64,000 nucleotides of DNA from Nocardia africana NBRC 100379 (GTDB lineage: Bacteria; Actinomycetota; Actinomycetes; Mycobacteriales; Mycobacteriaceae): positions 62,001 through 126,000 of the forward strand of contig NZ_BDAV01000014.1 in the NCBI RefSeq assembly GCF_001612635.1. The letters run 5' to 3'. Made by a program: the position numbers and the translations under genes. Every line of letters starts with the position of its first letter. The first letter of the stretch is position 1. The notes under the pieces were generated by a model, which was given only the letters and a program-made list of their open reading frames with translations, made no database searches and was not told the DNA's origin. Positions 45,183 to 54,477 of the stretch are shown here, in pieces.

Positions 45183-46547
45183 TCAGGCAGGCCGGATGTT
45201 GCGGTTGAAGCGAAACAGGTTGGCCGGGTCGTACTCCGACTTCAGCACCTGCAGCCGCGCATACGTCGGCGCCGCGTATCCGGCGCGGGTCTGGTTCTCG
45301 TCGGCCCAATCCCCGGCGCCGTAGAGGAAGTTCAGATTGTGGCCGATCGTCCACGGCGACAACGTCTTCGCGACCAGGTCGTGGAAGCCCCGCAGATCGG
45401 GGCCGTCCGGGGCCGGCATCGTGATGACGCGCGCGGTGTATTCGGCCTCCCGGTGATCCATCGCGATCCCCGCCGGACCCGGGCGGCGCAGCGCTCCCCC
45501 GAGATGCCGGAATCCCGCCACCGCCGCGACCGGCGCTTCGGGGCCGGTGGCGTCGAGGAAGGCCGAGGCCGCGTCCGCGGTCAGATCCGACAGCAGCGCG
45601 TTGGTGGCGGTGTAGGCGTGCGGGAAATTCGGGTCGCGGTAGATGCCGTGGGTCTCGCTGTAGGGCATGGTTCGCAGGTCGTCGGCGATCCGGGCGCCCA
45701 CCTCACGCAGTGGCCGGACCAGCCGCTCGCCGTCGGCCGCCGCCCCGGTGAAGGCGATATTGACGGTCGCCAGATAGCGCCCGCGCAGGGGTTCCGGAAT
45801 CGCCGGAACGTCGGGCATCGTCATCATGGTGATCGCCGAGGTCATCTCCTCGGGCACCTCGGCGGTCCACTGCCGCCACGCCTCGAGCGCGGGTTCCACC
45901 AGCGCGGTGTCGAAGGTGAGCTGTCCGCCGTAGACCTCGGTGATCGGGAACAGTTCGAGCTCCATGCCGGTGACCACACCGAAGTTGCCACCGGAACCCA
46001 GTGCGGCGCCGAACAATTCGTCGCCGGGAGTGAGGCGGCGCAGCCGCCCGTCGGCCGTCACCAACTCCAGGACGCGGACCCGGTCAGCGGCGTAGCCGAA
46101 GGTGCGCGCCAGAATTCCGAGCCCGCCACCCAGGTGATACCCGACCACGCCGACCGAGGGCGAGGAGCCGTTCAGCGGTGCCAGACCGTGCGCGACCGCG
46201 GCCGCGATCAGCGCCTCGGCCTGCACGCCGGCGGCCACCCAGGCGGTGCGGGCGCCCGGATCGACGCGCACCCGGGTCATCCGGCGCGTACTGATCAGCA
46301 CACCGCCCGCGGCCGGCACCGAGAGGCCGTGCCCGGTCGCCTGCACCGCGACGGGCAGCCGGTGCCGGGCGGCGAATTCCACGGCCGCACGCACGTCCTC
46401 GGCGTGCACCGCGCCGACGACCAGATCGGGCCGGTGCGTGTAGGCGGTCTGGAAGCCGGAGACCTCGGCGGCGTAGCCGTCGTCCCCCGGGCGGAAAACG
46501 GGACCGGTGACGGTGGGCAGTTCGGCGGGGAAGTTCGAGTTCGTCAT
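45183..46547 (-). CDS. FAD-linked oxidase (berberine-bridge-enzyme type)
   Basis: 454 residues from the ATG at 46547 (MTNSNFPAELP). The PCMH FAD-binding domain has VQATGHGLSVP, whose His is the expected covalent FAD attachment site. The second, cysteinyl, site is absent (GVVGYHLGGGLG has Tyr-His where bicovalent enzymes have a Cys). LGSGGNFGVVTGMELELFP and the C-terminal BBE motif YDPANLFRFNRNIRP are intact. The enzyme probably oxidises an alcohol, sugar or secondary metabolite with O2. A divergent LysR regulator 71 bases away likely controls it. Confidence 0.92.
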   Translation of the reverse strand: MTNSNFPAELPTVTGPVFRPGDDGYAAEVSGFQTAYTHRPDLVVGAVHAEDVRAAVEFAARHRLPVAVQATGHGLSVPAAGGVLISTRRMTRVRVDPGARTAWVAAGVQAEALIAAAVAHGLAPLNGSSPSVGVVGYHLGGGLGILARTFGYAADRVRVLELVTADGRLRRLTPGDELFGAALGSGGNFGVVTGMELELFPITEVYGGQLTFDTALVEPALEAWRQWTAEVPEEMTSAITMMTMPDVPAIPEPLRGRYLATVNIAFTGAAADGERLVRPLREVGARIADDLRTMPYSETHGIYRDPNFPHAYTATNALLSDLTADAASAFLDATGPEAPVAAVAGFRHLGGALRRPGPAGIAMDHREAEYTARVITMPAPDGPDLRGFHDLVAKTLSPWTIGHNLNFLYGAGDWADENQTRAGYAAPTYARLQVLKSEYDPANLFRFNRNIRPA

Positions 46548-46594
46548 GTTCTGAACTCTGCCGTCGGCGGAATGAGAAGTAAAACAGATAGTTG

Positions 46595-46609
46595 TTCTCG
46601 ATACTAGAA
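46595..46609. promoter_or_regulatory. LysR-type box (T-N11-A) between FAD oxidase and LysR
   Basis: TTCT-N7-AGAA is a symmetric T-N11-A element inside a longer imperfect repeat with GTTG/CAAC arms, nine bases before the LysR start. It fits binding by the divergent regulator. Confidence 0.5.
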
Positions 46610-46618
46610 TCAACAGTT

Positions 46619-47530
46619 ATGGAACTGCGGCAGTTGCGCTACTTCGTCACCGTCGCCGAGGAGGCCAATTTCACCCGGGCGGCCCAGCGGCTGCATCTGG
46701 CCCAGCCCGGTCTCTCGGCACAGATCCGGCAGCTGGAACGAGAATTGGGCCAGCCGCTGCTGGACCGGTCGGGACGCACTGTGACACTGACCGCCGCCGG
46801 TGCGGCCGTGCTGCCGCACGCACGCGCGGCACTGGCAGCGGCACAACAGGTTTCCTTCACCGTCGACGAGTTCACCGGATTGTTGCGCGGACAGGTCCGC
46901 ATCGGCCTGATCTCCGGGGCGGCGACCGAGGAATTCGATGTCGCAACGGTCCTGTCGGCCTTCCACCGGGATCATCCACAGGTCGGCATCACCCTTACCG
47001 AGGACACCACCGACCGCATGCTCGCCGCGCTGACCCGCGGTGAACTCGATATCGCCCTGGTGGGGCTGACCGGCGAGAAGCTCGACGAGCGCCTGGCCGC
47101 CGACATCGTCTTCGAGACGCGCCTGGCCGTGGCCGTGGCGCGCGACGACCACGAATTCGGGTCCCGGATCGCGCTGGCCGAGTTGCGCGAGCGCTCTCTG
47201 ATCTGCCTGCCGCGCGGCACCGGGATCCGCGGCGTGCTCGAACGTTGCTGTGCCGCCGCGGGTTTCACTCCGACGATCGAGTTCGAGGCCGCCGCGCCGC
47301 CGCTGCTCGTGCAGCTGGCCGCCGGAGGGCTGGGCATCGCCGTGGTGCCGGCCCTCGGCGCTGCCCACGCCGAGGCCGCGGGAGTCCGGATGATCGAGAT
47401 CACCGATCCGGCGATGTACGGACAGCTCGGCCTGGTCTGGCGGTCGGATCGCCCGGCGGCGCCGGCCGCGAAGGTACTACTCGGCCAGTTGCGGATCGCC
47501 CTGAGTCACCGCAAGCCGGCGCACCGCTGA
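46619..47530 (+). CDS. LysR-family transcriptional regulator
   Basis: 303 residues from the ATG at 46619 (MELRQLRYFVTVAEEANFTRAAQRLHLAQPGLSAQIRQLE), the standard LysR winged helix-turn-helix (split here only by the domain's normal turn). The C-terminal effector-binding domain spans residues ~90-295. It is divergent from the FAD-linked oxidase and most likely regulates it and itself. The ligand is unknown. It converges with the next LysR gene, with only 3 bases between the ends. Confidence 0.92.
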   Translation: MELRQLRYFVTVAEEANFTRAAQRLHLAQPGLSAQIRQLERELGQPLLDRSGRTVTLTAAGAAVLPHARAALAAAQQVSFTVDEFTGLLRGQVRIGLISGAATEEFDVATVLSAFHRDHPQVGITLTEDTTDRMLAALTRGELDIALVGLTGEKLDERLAADIVFETRLAVAVARDDHEFGSRIALAELRERSLICLPRGTGIRGVLERCCAAAGFTPTIEFEAAAPPLLVQLAAGGLGIAVVPALGAAHAEAAGVRMIEITDPAMYGQLGLVWRSDRPAAPAAKVLLGQLRIALSHRKPAHR

Positions 47531-47533
47531 GGC

Positions 47534-48427
47534 TCATCCAGCGCCCACCGCCGAGCGGCACGCCTCGACATATCCGTGGACGAGCGGGCGGGAGTCGCCG
47601 CGCCGCCACGCCAGCGCCAGCTCACTCGGGCCGATACCGCGTACTTCGCGGGCCACCACGCCCTCGTGCGCGATGAGCGGAACATTGCCCGCCGCGAGGA
47701 GCACCACGCCGTCACCGTTCAGCAGTGCCTCGTAGGTTTCCTCGGTGCTGGAGATCACCGCCCCGATGATCGGGGCGCGGCCGCCCCGCGCGTCGACGGC
47801 CAGCCAGTAGTCGCGCAACTCGGCCGCCGACTCCGGCAGCGCGAGGAACGGCTCATCGAGCAGGTCCGCGAAGTCGACCACCGACTGTGCTGCGAGAGGG
47901 TGGTTTTCGGGCAACGCCACCATGCGCGGTTCGCGTGCCACCACGATCCAGTCGTAGCGGTCCGGCTGGGCCAATGGCAGCCATACGAAGGCCACATCGG
48001 CGCTCGCATCGGCCAATCCGGCAGTCGGGTCGGACCAACCCAGTTGGCGCAGCGCGGGTTTCGCGTGCGGGAAGGCGGTCGCGAACCGGGACCGCACGGC
48101 CGGCAGCAAACCGCGCCCCGGGCTGGTACTGATCCCGATGGTCACGGTCGCATACTGGCCGGCCTTCGCCGCCTCCACCTCCGCACGCGCGATATCCCAG
48201 TCCGCCAGCAGCTTTCGCGCATGCGGCAGCAGCGTCCGGCCCACCGGGGTCAGGCGCACCGCCCGGCCGCGGCGATCGAACAGTGGCGCACCGATCCGCC
48301 GTTCCAGTGCGCGGATCTGCTTCGACAACGCGGGCTGGGAAATGAACAGGACCTCGGCCGCACGGGTGAAATTCAGCTCGTCGGCGACGGCGACGAAATA
48401 CCGCAGATCACGTCCGTGCACATCCAT
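47534..48427 (-). CDS. LysR-family transcriptional regulator
   Basis: 297 residues. MDVHGRDLRYFVAVADELNFTRAAEVLFISQPALSKQIRALE is the LysR helix-turn-helix (residues 1-42). The effector domain (VTIGISTSPGRGLLPAVRSRF onward) is of the usual length. It is divergent from a short-chain dehydrogenase 90 bases away, with a LysR box over its own start codon, so it probably represses itself and controls the SDR gene. Confidence 0.92.
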   Translation of the reverse strand: MDVHGRDLRYFVAVADELNFTRAAEVLFISQPALSKQIRALERRIGAPLFDRRGRAVRLTPVGRTLLPHARKLLADWDIARAEVEAAKAGQYATVTIGISTSPGRGLLPAVRSRFATAFPHAKPALRQLGWSDPTAGLADASADVAFVWLPLAQPDRYDWIVVAREPRMVALPENHPLAAQSVVDFADLLDEPFLALPESAAELRDYWLAVDARGGRAPIIGAVISSTEETYEALLNGDGVVLLAAGNVPLIAHEGVVAREVRGIGPSELALAWRRGDSRPLVHGYVEACRSAVGAG

Positions 48428-48440
48428 AACCCATGGTTAT
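48426..48440. promoter_or_regulatory. LysR-type operator ATAACC-N3-GGTTAT
   Basis: A perfect 6-base inverted repeat (ATAACCCATGGTTAT) that overlaps the LysR start codon and faces the divergent SDR. It matches the T-N11-A architecture. Confidence 0.7.
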
Positions 48441-48517
48441 AGCGAAAGGTCTTGGACTCCACCACTGGGGACAGGCGAAGATTTCTCTCGTACCCAGAAC
48501 TACCGAGGAGAGTTTCC

Positions 48518-49360
48518 GTGAGCACAGGCAAGGTCTGGCTGATCACCGGCGCCAGTAGCGGATTCGGCCGTGCGATCGCCCAGGACGCGATCGACGCCGG
48601 CGATATCGTCGTCGCGGTCGCCCGTCGCACCGCCGCGCTGGACGATCTGGTCGCCGCCCACCCCGATCGCATCGAGGCCGTCGCGCTCGACGTGACCGAC
48701 ACCGCCCGCATCGACGCGGTGATCGCCGATGTGATCGCCCGCTACGGCCGCATCGACGTGCTGGTCAACAATGCCGGGCGCACCCAGGTCGGCGCGGTGG
48801 AGGAAACCACCGACCGGGAATTGCGGGACTTGTTCGACCTGCACGTATTCGGTCCCGCGGCTCTCACGCGCGCCGTCCTGCCGCAGATGCGCGCCCAGGG
48901 CAGCGGGGCGATCGTGATGATGAGCAGTGTGGGCGGCCAGATGTCGTTCGCCGGCTTCTCCGCGTACAGCGCGACCAAATTCGCGCTGGAGGGCTTGTCG
49001 GAGGCGCTGGCCGACGAGGTGGCGCCGTTCGGCATCCGGGTGCTCGTCGTGGAGCCGGGCGCCTTCCGCACCGGTCTGTTCGGTTCCGGCGCCGCCTATT
49101 TCAGCGCCGAATCCGACGTCTACGCCGACACCGCGGGCAAGACCCGCCGCATGATCGAGGGCGGCGACGGCACCCAGCCCGGCGACCCGGCCAAGGCCGC
49201 GGCCGCCATCCGCGCCGCACTCGAGGCCGAGCGCACCCCCCTGCGACTGCCGTTGGGCAGCGATTCGGTCGACACTCTGCTCGGCCACCTCGAATCCGTG
49301 CGTGCCGAGATCGGCGAGTGGGAAAAGGTCGCGCGCGCAACGGCCTTCGACGAGAACTGA
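48518..49360 (+). CDS. short-chain dehydrogenase/reductase
   Basis: 280 residues from the GTG at 48518, behind CGAGGAG. It is a classical SDR: nucleotide site TGASSGFGRAIA (residues ~10-21), DVTD, NNAG (VLVNNAGRTQVG), catalytic Ser in MMSSVGG and YSATK (Tyr-x3-Lys) in AYSATKFALEGL. PGAFRTGLF follows. It reduces or oxidises a small carbonyl or alcohol with NAD(P). The substrate is unknown. It is divergent from a LysR gene that probably controls it. Confidence 0.93.
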   Translation: MSTGKVWLITGASSGFGRAIAQDAIDAGDIVVAVARRTAALDDLVAAHPDRIEAVALDVTDTARIDAVIADVIARYGRIDVLVNNAGRTQVGAVEETTDRELRDLFDLHVFGPAALTRAVLPQMRAQGSGAIVMMSSVGGQMSFAGFSAYSATKFALEGLSEALADEVAPFGIRVLVVEPGAFRTGLFGSGAAYFSAESDVYADTAGKTRRMIEGGDGTQPGDPAKAAAAIRAALEAERTPLRLPLGSDSVDTLLGHLESVRAEIGEWEKVARATAFDEN

Positions 49361-49370
49361 GCCTCGTTTC

Positions 49371-50159
49371 CTACAGGATTCGGGACAGGAAGGCCTGGGT
49401 GCGCTCGTGTCGCGGATTCGCCAGCATCTCGCGCGGGTCTCCGGCCTCCACCACCACTCCCCCGTCCATGAACACCAGCTGGTCGGCGACCTCGCGGGCG
49501 AAACCCATCTCGTGCGTGACGACCACCATCGTCATGCCCGATTGCGCCAATTCGCGCATGACCGTGAGGACTTCGCCGACCAGTTCGGGGTCCAGGGCGG
49601 AGGTGGGCTCATCGAACAGCATCAGCTTCGGATCCATCGCCAGCGCGCGGGCGATGGCGACCCGCTGCTGCTGGCCGCCCGACAGCTGCGCCGGATAGGA
49701 ATCGGCCTTGTCCGCCAAGCCGACTCGCTCGAGCAGTTCTCGCGCCCGGGCGACCGCCCGGGCGCGGGAGATCTTCTTCACATGGATCGGCGCCTCGATC
49801 ACATTCGCCAGCGCGGTGCGATGCGGGAACAGGTTGAAGTGCTGGAACACCATGCCGACGTCGCGGCGCTGGCGAGCCGACTCGCGCGGACGCAGTTCGT
49901 AGAGTTTGCCACCGCGCTCGCGATAGCCCACCAGATCGCCGTCGACGTAGAGCCGCCCGGCATTCACCCGTTCCAGATGGTTGATGCAGCGCAGAAAGGT
50001 CGACTTGCCGGAACCGGACGGGCCGATCAGGCACATCACCTGCCCGCGCGCGACCTCGAGCGTCACTCCCTGCAACACCCGCAGCGCGCCGAAGTTCTTG
50101 CACACCTGCTCGGCCCGGATCATCGGAACGTCGGCCGAAGCCGCCGCGACGCCACTCAT
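49371..50159 (-). CDS. polar amino acid ABC transporter ATP-binding protein
   Basis: 262 residues. Walker A is GPSGSGKSTFLRC, Q-loop MVFQHFNLFPHRTALANV, signature LSGGQQQRVAIARALAMDPKLMLFDEPTSALDPE (signature and Walker B), and H-loop VTHEMGFAREVADQLVFMDGG. It matches the GlnQ/HisP group that powers import of glutamine or glutamate. Its ATG overlaps the permease stop by four bases, so it is the third gene of a tightly coupled SBP-permease-ATPase operon. Confidence 0.95.
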   Translation of the reverse strand: MSGVAAASADVPMIRAEQVCKNFGALRVLQGVTLEVARGQVMCLIGPSGSGKSTFLRCINHLERVNAGRLYVDGDLVGYRERGGKLYELRPRESARQRRDVGMVFQHFNLFPHRTALANVIEAPIHVKKISRARAVARARELLERVGLADKADSYPAQLSGGQQQRVAIARALAMDPKLMLFDEPTSALDPELVGEVLTVMRELAQSGMTMVVVTHEMGFAREVADQLVFMDGGVVVEAGDPREMLANPRHERTQAFLSRIL

Positions 50160-51112
50160 TTGCCGACCTCCGTCGTCTGCTGGGCGGTGGCCAGCGCGCG
50201 CAGCTGCCGGCCGGTCAACTGCCGCGTCACCCCGCGCGAGTAGTACCGCTCGAGATAGAACTGGCCGACCATCAGCACACTGGTGATCGCCAGATACCAG
50301 GTCGCGCTGACCAGCAGCAGCGGGATCGGCTGAAAGTTGATGCCGTAGATGTCGCGGGCCCGGCCGTACAGATCGGTGGTCAGCGGAATCGCGGTGACCA
50401 GTGAGGTGGTCTTCAACATGGAGATCAGCTCGTTGCCCGTGGGCGGGATGATCACCCGCATCGCCTGCGGCAACACCGTGCGCCGCATGGTCTGCCCCCA
50501 CGACATGCCCAGCGCCACCGACGCCTCGCGCTGCCCCTCACCCACCGAGTTGACGCCGGCACGCACGATCTCGGCCATGTAGGCGGCCTCGTTCAGACCC
50601 AGGCCGACCATCGCGAAGATGAACGGCTGCGACCAGTCCTGCACATCCCAGTGCACGAAACTGGGCCCGCCGAACGGGATTCCGAGCTGAATCGATTTGT
50701 ACAGCGCCGGGAACAGGCCCCAGAAGACGAGCTGGATGTACACCGGGGTGCCGCGGAAGATCCACAGATACACCCACGACACCGACCGCAGCACCGGATT
50801 CGGCGACAGCCGCATCACCGCGAGGATCACGCCCAGCACGACGCCGATCGCCATCGCCAGCACGGTCAGTTCGAGGGTGACCACCGCACCCTCGGATATC
50901 CGCCGATCGAACAGATATTTCCAGTAGGTGTCCCAGCGATAGGCCGGGTTGGTGGCCGCACCGTAGACGAACAGCCCGAGCAGGATCAGCAGCACCGCCG
51001 CGGCGATCCAGCGTCCCGGCCGCCGCAGCGGTACGGCCTCGATCGGCTCCGGCATCGGCGCCTCGGGCGACCCGGCCTGCGAGCCGGCGGGGGGTTGCGC
51101 GGACATGTGCAC
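50156..51112 (-). CDS. polar amino acid ABC transporter permease
   Basis: 318 residues starting at GTG 51112, which directly follows the SBP stop (TGAGTG); ATG 51106 is an alternative. About 5-6 transmembrane helices are predicted, and the HisM/GlnP-type EAA loop reads EGQREASVALGMSWGQTMRRTVLPQAMRVIIPP. The extra N-terminal Pro/Ala segment is cytoplasmic. It forms the membrane channel of the amino acid importer, with the adjacent ATPase and lipoprotein. Confidence 0.94.
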   Translation of the reverse strand: MHMSAQPPAGSQAGSPEAPMPEPIEAVPLRRPGRWIAAAVLLILLGLFVYGAATNPAYRWDTYWKYLFDRRISEGAVVTLELTVLAMAIGVVLGVILAVMRLSPNPVLRSVSWVYLWIFRGTPVYIQLVFWGLFPALYKSIQLGIPFGGPSFVHWDVQDWSQPFIFAMVGLGLNEAAYMAEIVRAGVNSVGEGQREASVALGMSWGQTMRRTVLPQAMRVIIPPTGNELISMLKTTSLVTAIPLTTDLYGRARDIYGINFQPIPLLLVSATWYLAITSVLMVGQFYLERYYSRGVTRQLTGRQLRALATAQQTTEVGK

Positions 51113-52021
51113 TCAGCCTTTCGCGCCGTTGATGACCGAGGTGGTGATCGCACCGGCTTCCACGCCCCAGTTCTGCGCGATGGTGCGATAGACGCCGGTA
51201 TCGATCAGATGCTGCAGCGCCGCTTGCAGCACCGGGGCCAGCGGCGAACCCTTCGGCACCGGCCAGCCGTAGGGTTCGGCCTCGAACACCGGACCCGCGG
51301 CCTCGATGGTGTCGGGATTGCGCTTGATCGCGTACGCGGTGACCGGGGAATCGGCGGACATGGCGTCGACCTGTCCGAGGACCAGGGCGGTGGCCGCGGC
51401 ACTCTGTTCGTCGTAGGACATCTTGTGGATCTCGGGCTTGCCGGCGTCGGTGCATGCCTTCGACTTCGCCGGGATCTCGTCGATGTCCTCGGTGGTGGTG
51501 CGCTGCACCGCGACCTTCTTGCCGCAGGCGTTGTCCGGATCGATCGGACGACCCTTGCGCTGCGCCCACTGGATGCCGGCGGAGAAGTAGTCGACGAAGT
51601 CGACGGTCTTCTCCCGCGTCAGGTTGTCGGTGAACGACGACATTCCCACGTCGACCGTGCCGGCCTCGATCGCGGGGATGATCTTCTCGAAGTCGGCCTC
51701 CTGGTAGTCGGCGCGCACGCCGAGCACGGCGGCGACCGCATCCATCAGATCGACGTCGAATCCGATGATCTGGCCGGTGTGCGGGTCCCGATACTCGTTG
51801 GGCTGGTATGGAACGTTCACACCGACCACGAGCCGCCCCGCCTGCGCGATCTTCGGCGGCAGCTGCGCGGCGATCGACTCGACCTTCGTCACCGGCACCT
51901 TGGGTACCTTGGGCGATTCCCCCTCGGTGTTGTCCGCACATCCCGCCGCCAGCACTGCCGCACCGACGATCACGCACGCGGCTCGCAGGATGTACCCGCG
52001 GGCGCCGAGTCGAACTGACAC
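51113..52021 (-). CDS. amino acid ABC transporter substrate-binding lipoprotein
   Basis: 302 residues from the GTG at 52021, with GAGGG four bases upstream. It has a lipoprotein signal with lipobox VLAAGC (Cys near residue 28). The SBP family 3 fold includes GRLVVGVNVPYQPNEYRD, GFDVDLMDAVAAVLGV, DVGMSSFTDNLTREKTVDFVDYF and KKVAVQRTTTEDI. It binds a polar amino acid, probably Gln or Glu, outside the membrane and delivers it to the permease. It is the first gene of the operon. Confidence 0.95.
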   Translation of the reverse strand: MSVRLGARGYILRAACVIVGAAVLAAGCADNTEGESPKVPKVPVTKVESIAAQLPPKIAQAGRLVVGVNVPYQPNEYRDPHTGQIIGFDVDLMDAVAAVLGVRADYQEADFEKIIPAIEAGTVDVGMSSFTDNLTREKTVDFVDYFSAGIQWAQRKGRPIDPDNACGKKVAVQRTTTEDIDEIPAKSKACTDAGKPEIHKMSYDEQSAAATALVLGQVDAMSADSPVTAYAIKRNPDTIEAAGPVFEAEPYGWPVPKGSPLAPVLQAALQHLIDTGVYRTIAQNWGVEAGAITTSVINGAKG

Positions 52022-52173
52022 GCGGCCCTCCGTATTCGCGCGACCCGCCTCCGTGGGCGGGTCACCGTGTAGCAATGCAGCCATTCGAAAATCTAGGCGA
52101 TCGGCACGAGATGCGCCGGTCGGTTACCGAAGGTTAATGCGCGCCGCGACCGGCGGCAGGGGTACACGCCGAT

Positions 52174-53256
52174 TCACCGGCGATGCACGCGAGCCCGGAC
52201 CTGCTCGGTGAATTCACTGGTCGAGGCCAGTCCGCCGAGGTCGGCGGTGGCGACACCGGCCGCCAGGGTCGCCGCCACCGCGCGCTCGATCCGGTCGGCC
52301 GCGCCGAGCACTGCCGGATCGTCACCGCGAGTGCCCAGCCAGCGCAGCAGCATCGCGGCCGACAGTTGCAGCGCGCCCGGATTCGCCCGGTTTCGCCCTG
52401 CCAGCGCGGGCGCCGCGCCGTGCACCGCCTGAGCCATCGCCTTGTCGTCCGAGCAGTTCAGCGAGGCCGCCAAGCCCAGCGAACCGGCCAGTTCGCCCGC
52501 GAGGTCGGAGAGTATGTCGCCGAACAGATTCTCGGTCACCAGCACGTCGTAGTCACCGGGCGCCCGGACCAGATGGGCCGCGGCGGCGTCGACATGTTCA
52601 TCGTCGACCACGATCCCCGGATATCCGGCGGCGACCTCCGCGCAGACCTCGCGGAACAGTCCCATCGTCAGCGGCAGCACATTCGCCTTGTGCACGATCG
52701 TCAACCGGCCGCGCCGCGCCGCCGCGAGCGCGCAGGCCTGATGCGCGATGCGTTCGCAGGCGGCGCGGGTGATCACGGCCACGGCCATCGCCACATCGGC
52801 GGTGGGCCGGAATTCGCCCGAACCGGCGAACATGTTGCGGTCGGCGTAGAAGCCCTCGCTGTTCTCGCGCACGATCACCAGATCGATGTCGGTCGCCGCC
52901 GCCCGCACGCCCGGAAAGGTCCGAGCCGGGCGGATATTCGCGTACAGGCCGAACCGTTTGCGGATCGCCCCACCCGGCGGAGCCCCCACGCGGTGGTGCG
53001 GGGCGTAGGAGGCGTTGTCGTGCGGTCCGAGAATCCAGGCATCGAGGTCGGCGAGAGCGGACAGCGTGGTCTCCGGCAGGGGTTCCCCGCATTCGGCGAT
53101 GGCCGCGTGCCCGATCGGCAGCTCGACCCATTCCGGCGTCGCCGCACCGGCCGCGGCGAGAGCCTCGTCCACCACCGCCCGGGTCGCCCGCACCACCTCC
53201 GGCCCGATGCCGTCGCCCTCGATCAGCCCGAGCCGCATCGCCCGCCGCGCATCCAC
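52174..53256 (-). CDS. isocitrate/isopropylmalate dehydrogenase family protein
   Basis: 360 residues from the GTG at 53256, with GAGGAG eight bases upstream. Beta-decarboxylating dehydrogenase family: GLIEGDGIGPEVVRATRAVV, the substrate-binding Arg in ANIRPARTFPG, VIVRENSEGFYADR, metal-site Asp residues in TENLFGDILSDLAGELAGSLGLAASLN and VHGAAPALAGRNRANPGALQLSA. The ENSEGFYA form resembles tartrate or isopropylmalate enzymes rather than canonical isocitrate dehydrogenase. It oxidises a 2-hydroxy acid with NAD. The exact substrate is open. Confidence 0.88.
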   Translation of the reverse strand: MDARRAMRLGLIEGDGIGPEVVRATRAVVDEALAAAGAATPEWVELPIGHAAIAECGEPLPETTLSALADLDAWILGPHDNASYAPHHRVGAPPGGAIRKRFGLYANIRPARTFPGVRAAATDIDLVIVRENSEGFYADRNMFAGSGEFRPTADVAMAVAVITRAACERIAHQACALAAARRGRLTIVHKANVLPLTMGLFREVCAEVAAGYPGIVVDDEHVDAAAAHLVRAPGDYDVLVTENLFGDILSDLAGELAGSLGLAASLNCSDDKAMAQAVHGAAPALAGRNRANPGALQLSAAMLLRWLGTRGDDPAVLGAADRIERAVAATLAAGVATADLGGLASTSEFTEQVRARVHRR

Positions 53257-53423
53257 CGCGCTCACTCCTCTGCTCGCACCCCGTCCCGGCCGGTTCGCGG
53301 CCCGGCACACCGGGTCACCCTATGGGGTGCCGGGTCACCGAGCCGACCTCGGGCCCGGCCTGCCCGGCGAACTCCCTGATCGACGCACCGGGACCGGCCC
53401 TCGCGCGTAAGTTGTCCTGCACC

Positions 53424-53945
53424 ATGGTGCAGTCGGTGGAACTGGTACTCGACGAGGCGGCGGAGGCCGAAATCCGCCGGCAGTGGCGTGCGCTGGCCGA
53501 GGCCGGAATGCGCAGTCCCACACCGGAACACCGACCGCACATCACCGTCGCGGTCGCCCGTGAGATCTGGCCGCGACTGGACAAGACACTGGCCGCCCTG
53601 CCGTTCGAGCCGCTCCCGATCCGGCTGGGCGGGCTGCTGATATTCGGCGCCCGCCATCCGATTCTGGTACGGCTGGTGGTGCCCACCGAAGACCTGCTGA
53701 CGATGCAACGGCGCATCGCCGCGGTCGTGGACGGGTGCCCCGGCGTTCCGTCGAACATGTGCCCGGACGCGTGGACCCCGCACGTGACGCTGGCACGGCG
53801 GCTGAAGCCGGAGCACTGGCCCGCGGTGATCGACGCGGTGGCCGCCGAGCGGGATTTTGCGACTACCGTAGTGGGTATTCGGCGGTGGGACGGTGATCGG
53901 CGGATCGAGTGGCCGGTCGCCCCAGGGGGTGGGGTCCACGGTTGA
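53424..53945 (+). CDS. 2H phosphoesterase (2'-5' RNA ligase family)
   Basis: 173 residues from the ATG at 53424 (MVQSVELVLDEAAEAEI). The two catalytic motifs are HITVAV (residues ~38-43) and HVTLAR (~117-122), the H-x-T pair of the family. Members are 2',3'-cyclic phosphodiesterases or RNA ligases. The long frame upstream overlaps the promoter region and is not used. It ends 76 bases before thioredoxin on the same strand. Confidence 0.87.
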   Translation: MVQSVELVLDEAAEAEIRRQWRALAEAGMRSPTPEHRPHITVAVAREIWPRLDKTLAALPFEPLPIRLGGLLIFGARHPILVRLVVPTEDLLTMQRRIAAVVDGCPGVPSNMCPDAWTPHVTLARRLKPEHWPAVIDAVAAERDFATTVVGIRRWDGDRRIEWPVAPGGGVHG

Positions 53946-54021
53946 GCCGCGGACGCCGGCCGCGCGGAAGATATGCACAGCATCCCGCGTTGCACCGCAG
54001 ACAACGACACGAGAGGAACCC

Positions 54022-54387
54022 ATGGCCACCCAGACCCTGACCGCGCAGAACTTCGACGAGATTGTGACCGGAAACGACGTCGTCCTCGTCGATTTCTGGG
54101 CCGATTGGTGCGGGCCCTGCAAGGCGTTCGCGCCCACCTTCGAGGCATCCTCGGAACAGCATCCCGATGTCGTCCACGGCAAGGTCGACACCGAGGCCGA
54201 GCAGAGCCTCGCCGCCGCCGCCAACATCCGCTCCATCCCCACGATCATGGCCTTCCGCGAGGGTGTCCTGGTCTTCGCGCAGCCGGGCGCACTGCCGCCG
54301 GCCGCGCTGGAAGATCTGGTCTCCCAGGTGAAGGCGCTCGATATGGAAGAGGTGCGCAAGCAGCTCGCCGAACAGCAGCAGGGCTGA
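54022..54387 (+). CDS. trxA: thioredoxin
   Basis: 121 residues from the ATG at 54022, behind GAGAGGAA. The active site is WADWCGPCKAFAPTFE, and the cis-Pro is in IRSIPTIMAFREG. It reduces protein disulfides with electrons from thioredoxin reductase. Its C-terminal helix extends ~15 residues beyond the core. No reductase gene is adjacent. Which thioredoxin of the genome it represents cannot be told. Confidence 0.95.
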   Translation: MATQTLTAQNFDEIVTGNDVVLVDFWADWCGPCKAFAPTFEASSEQHPDVVHGKVDTEAEQSLAAAANIRSIPTIMAFREGVLVFAQPGALPPAALEDLVSQVKALDMEEVRKQLAEQQQG

Positions 54388-54400
54388 CCCGCACGAACCG

Positions 54401-54440
54401 GTGCCGCATCCCGATTTCTTCACGAAACAGGATGCGGCAC
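54401..54440. terminator. terminator hairpin after trxA
   Basis: GTGCCGCATCC (54401-54411) pairs with GGATGCGGCAC (54430-54440), with an inner TTTC/GAAA pairing. TGCCGTTTTC follows on the plus strand. Confidence 0.75.
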
Positions 54441-54477
54441 TGCCGTTTTCGTGTGCCGGCCCGGTGGCCGAGCCGGC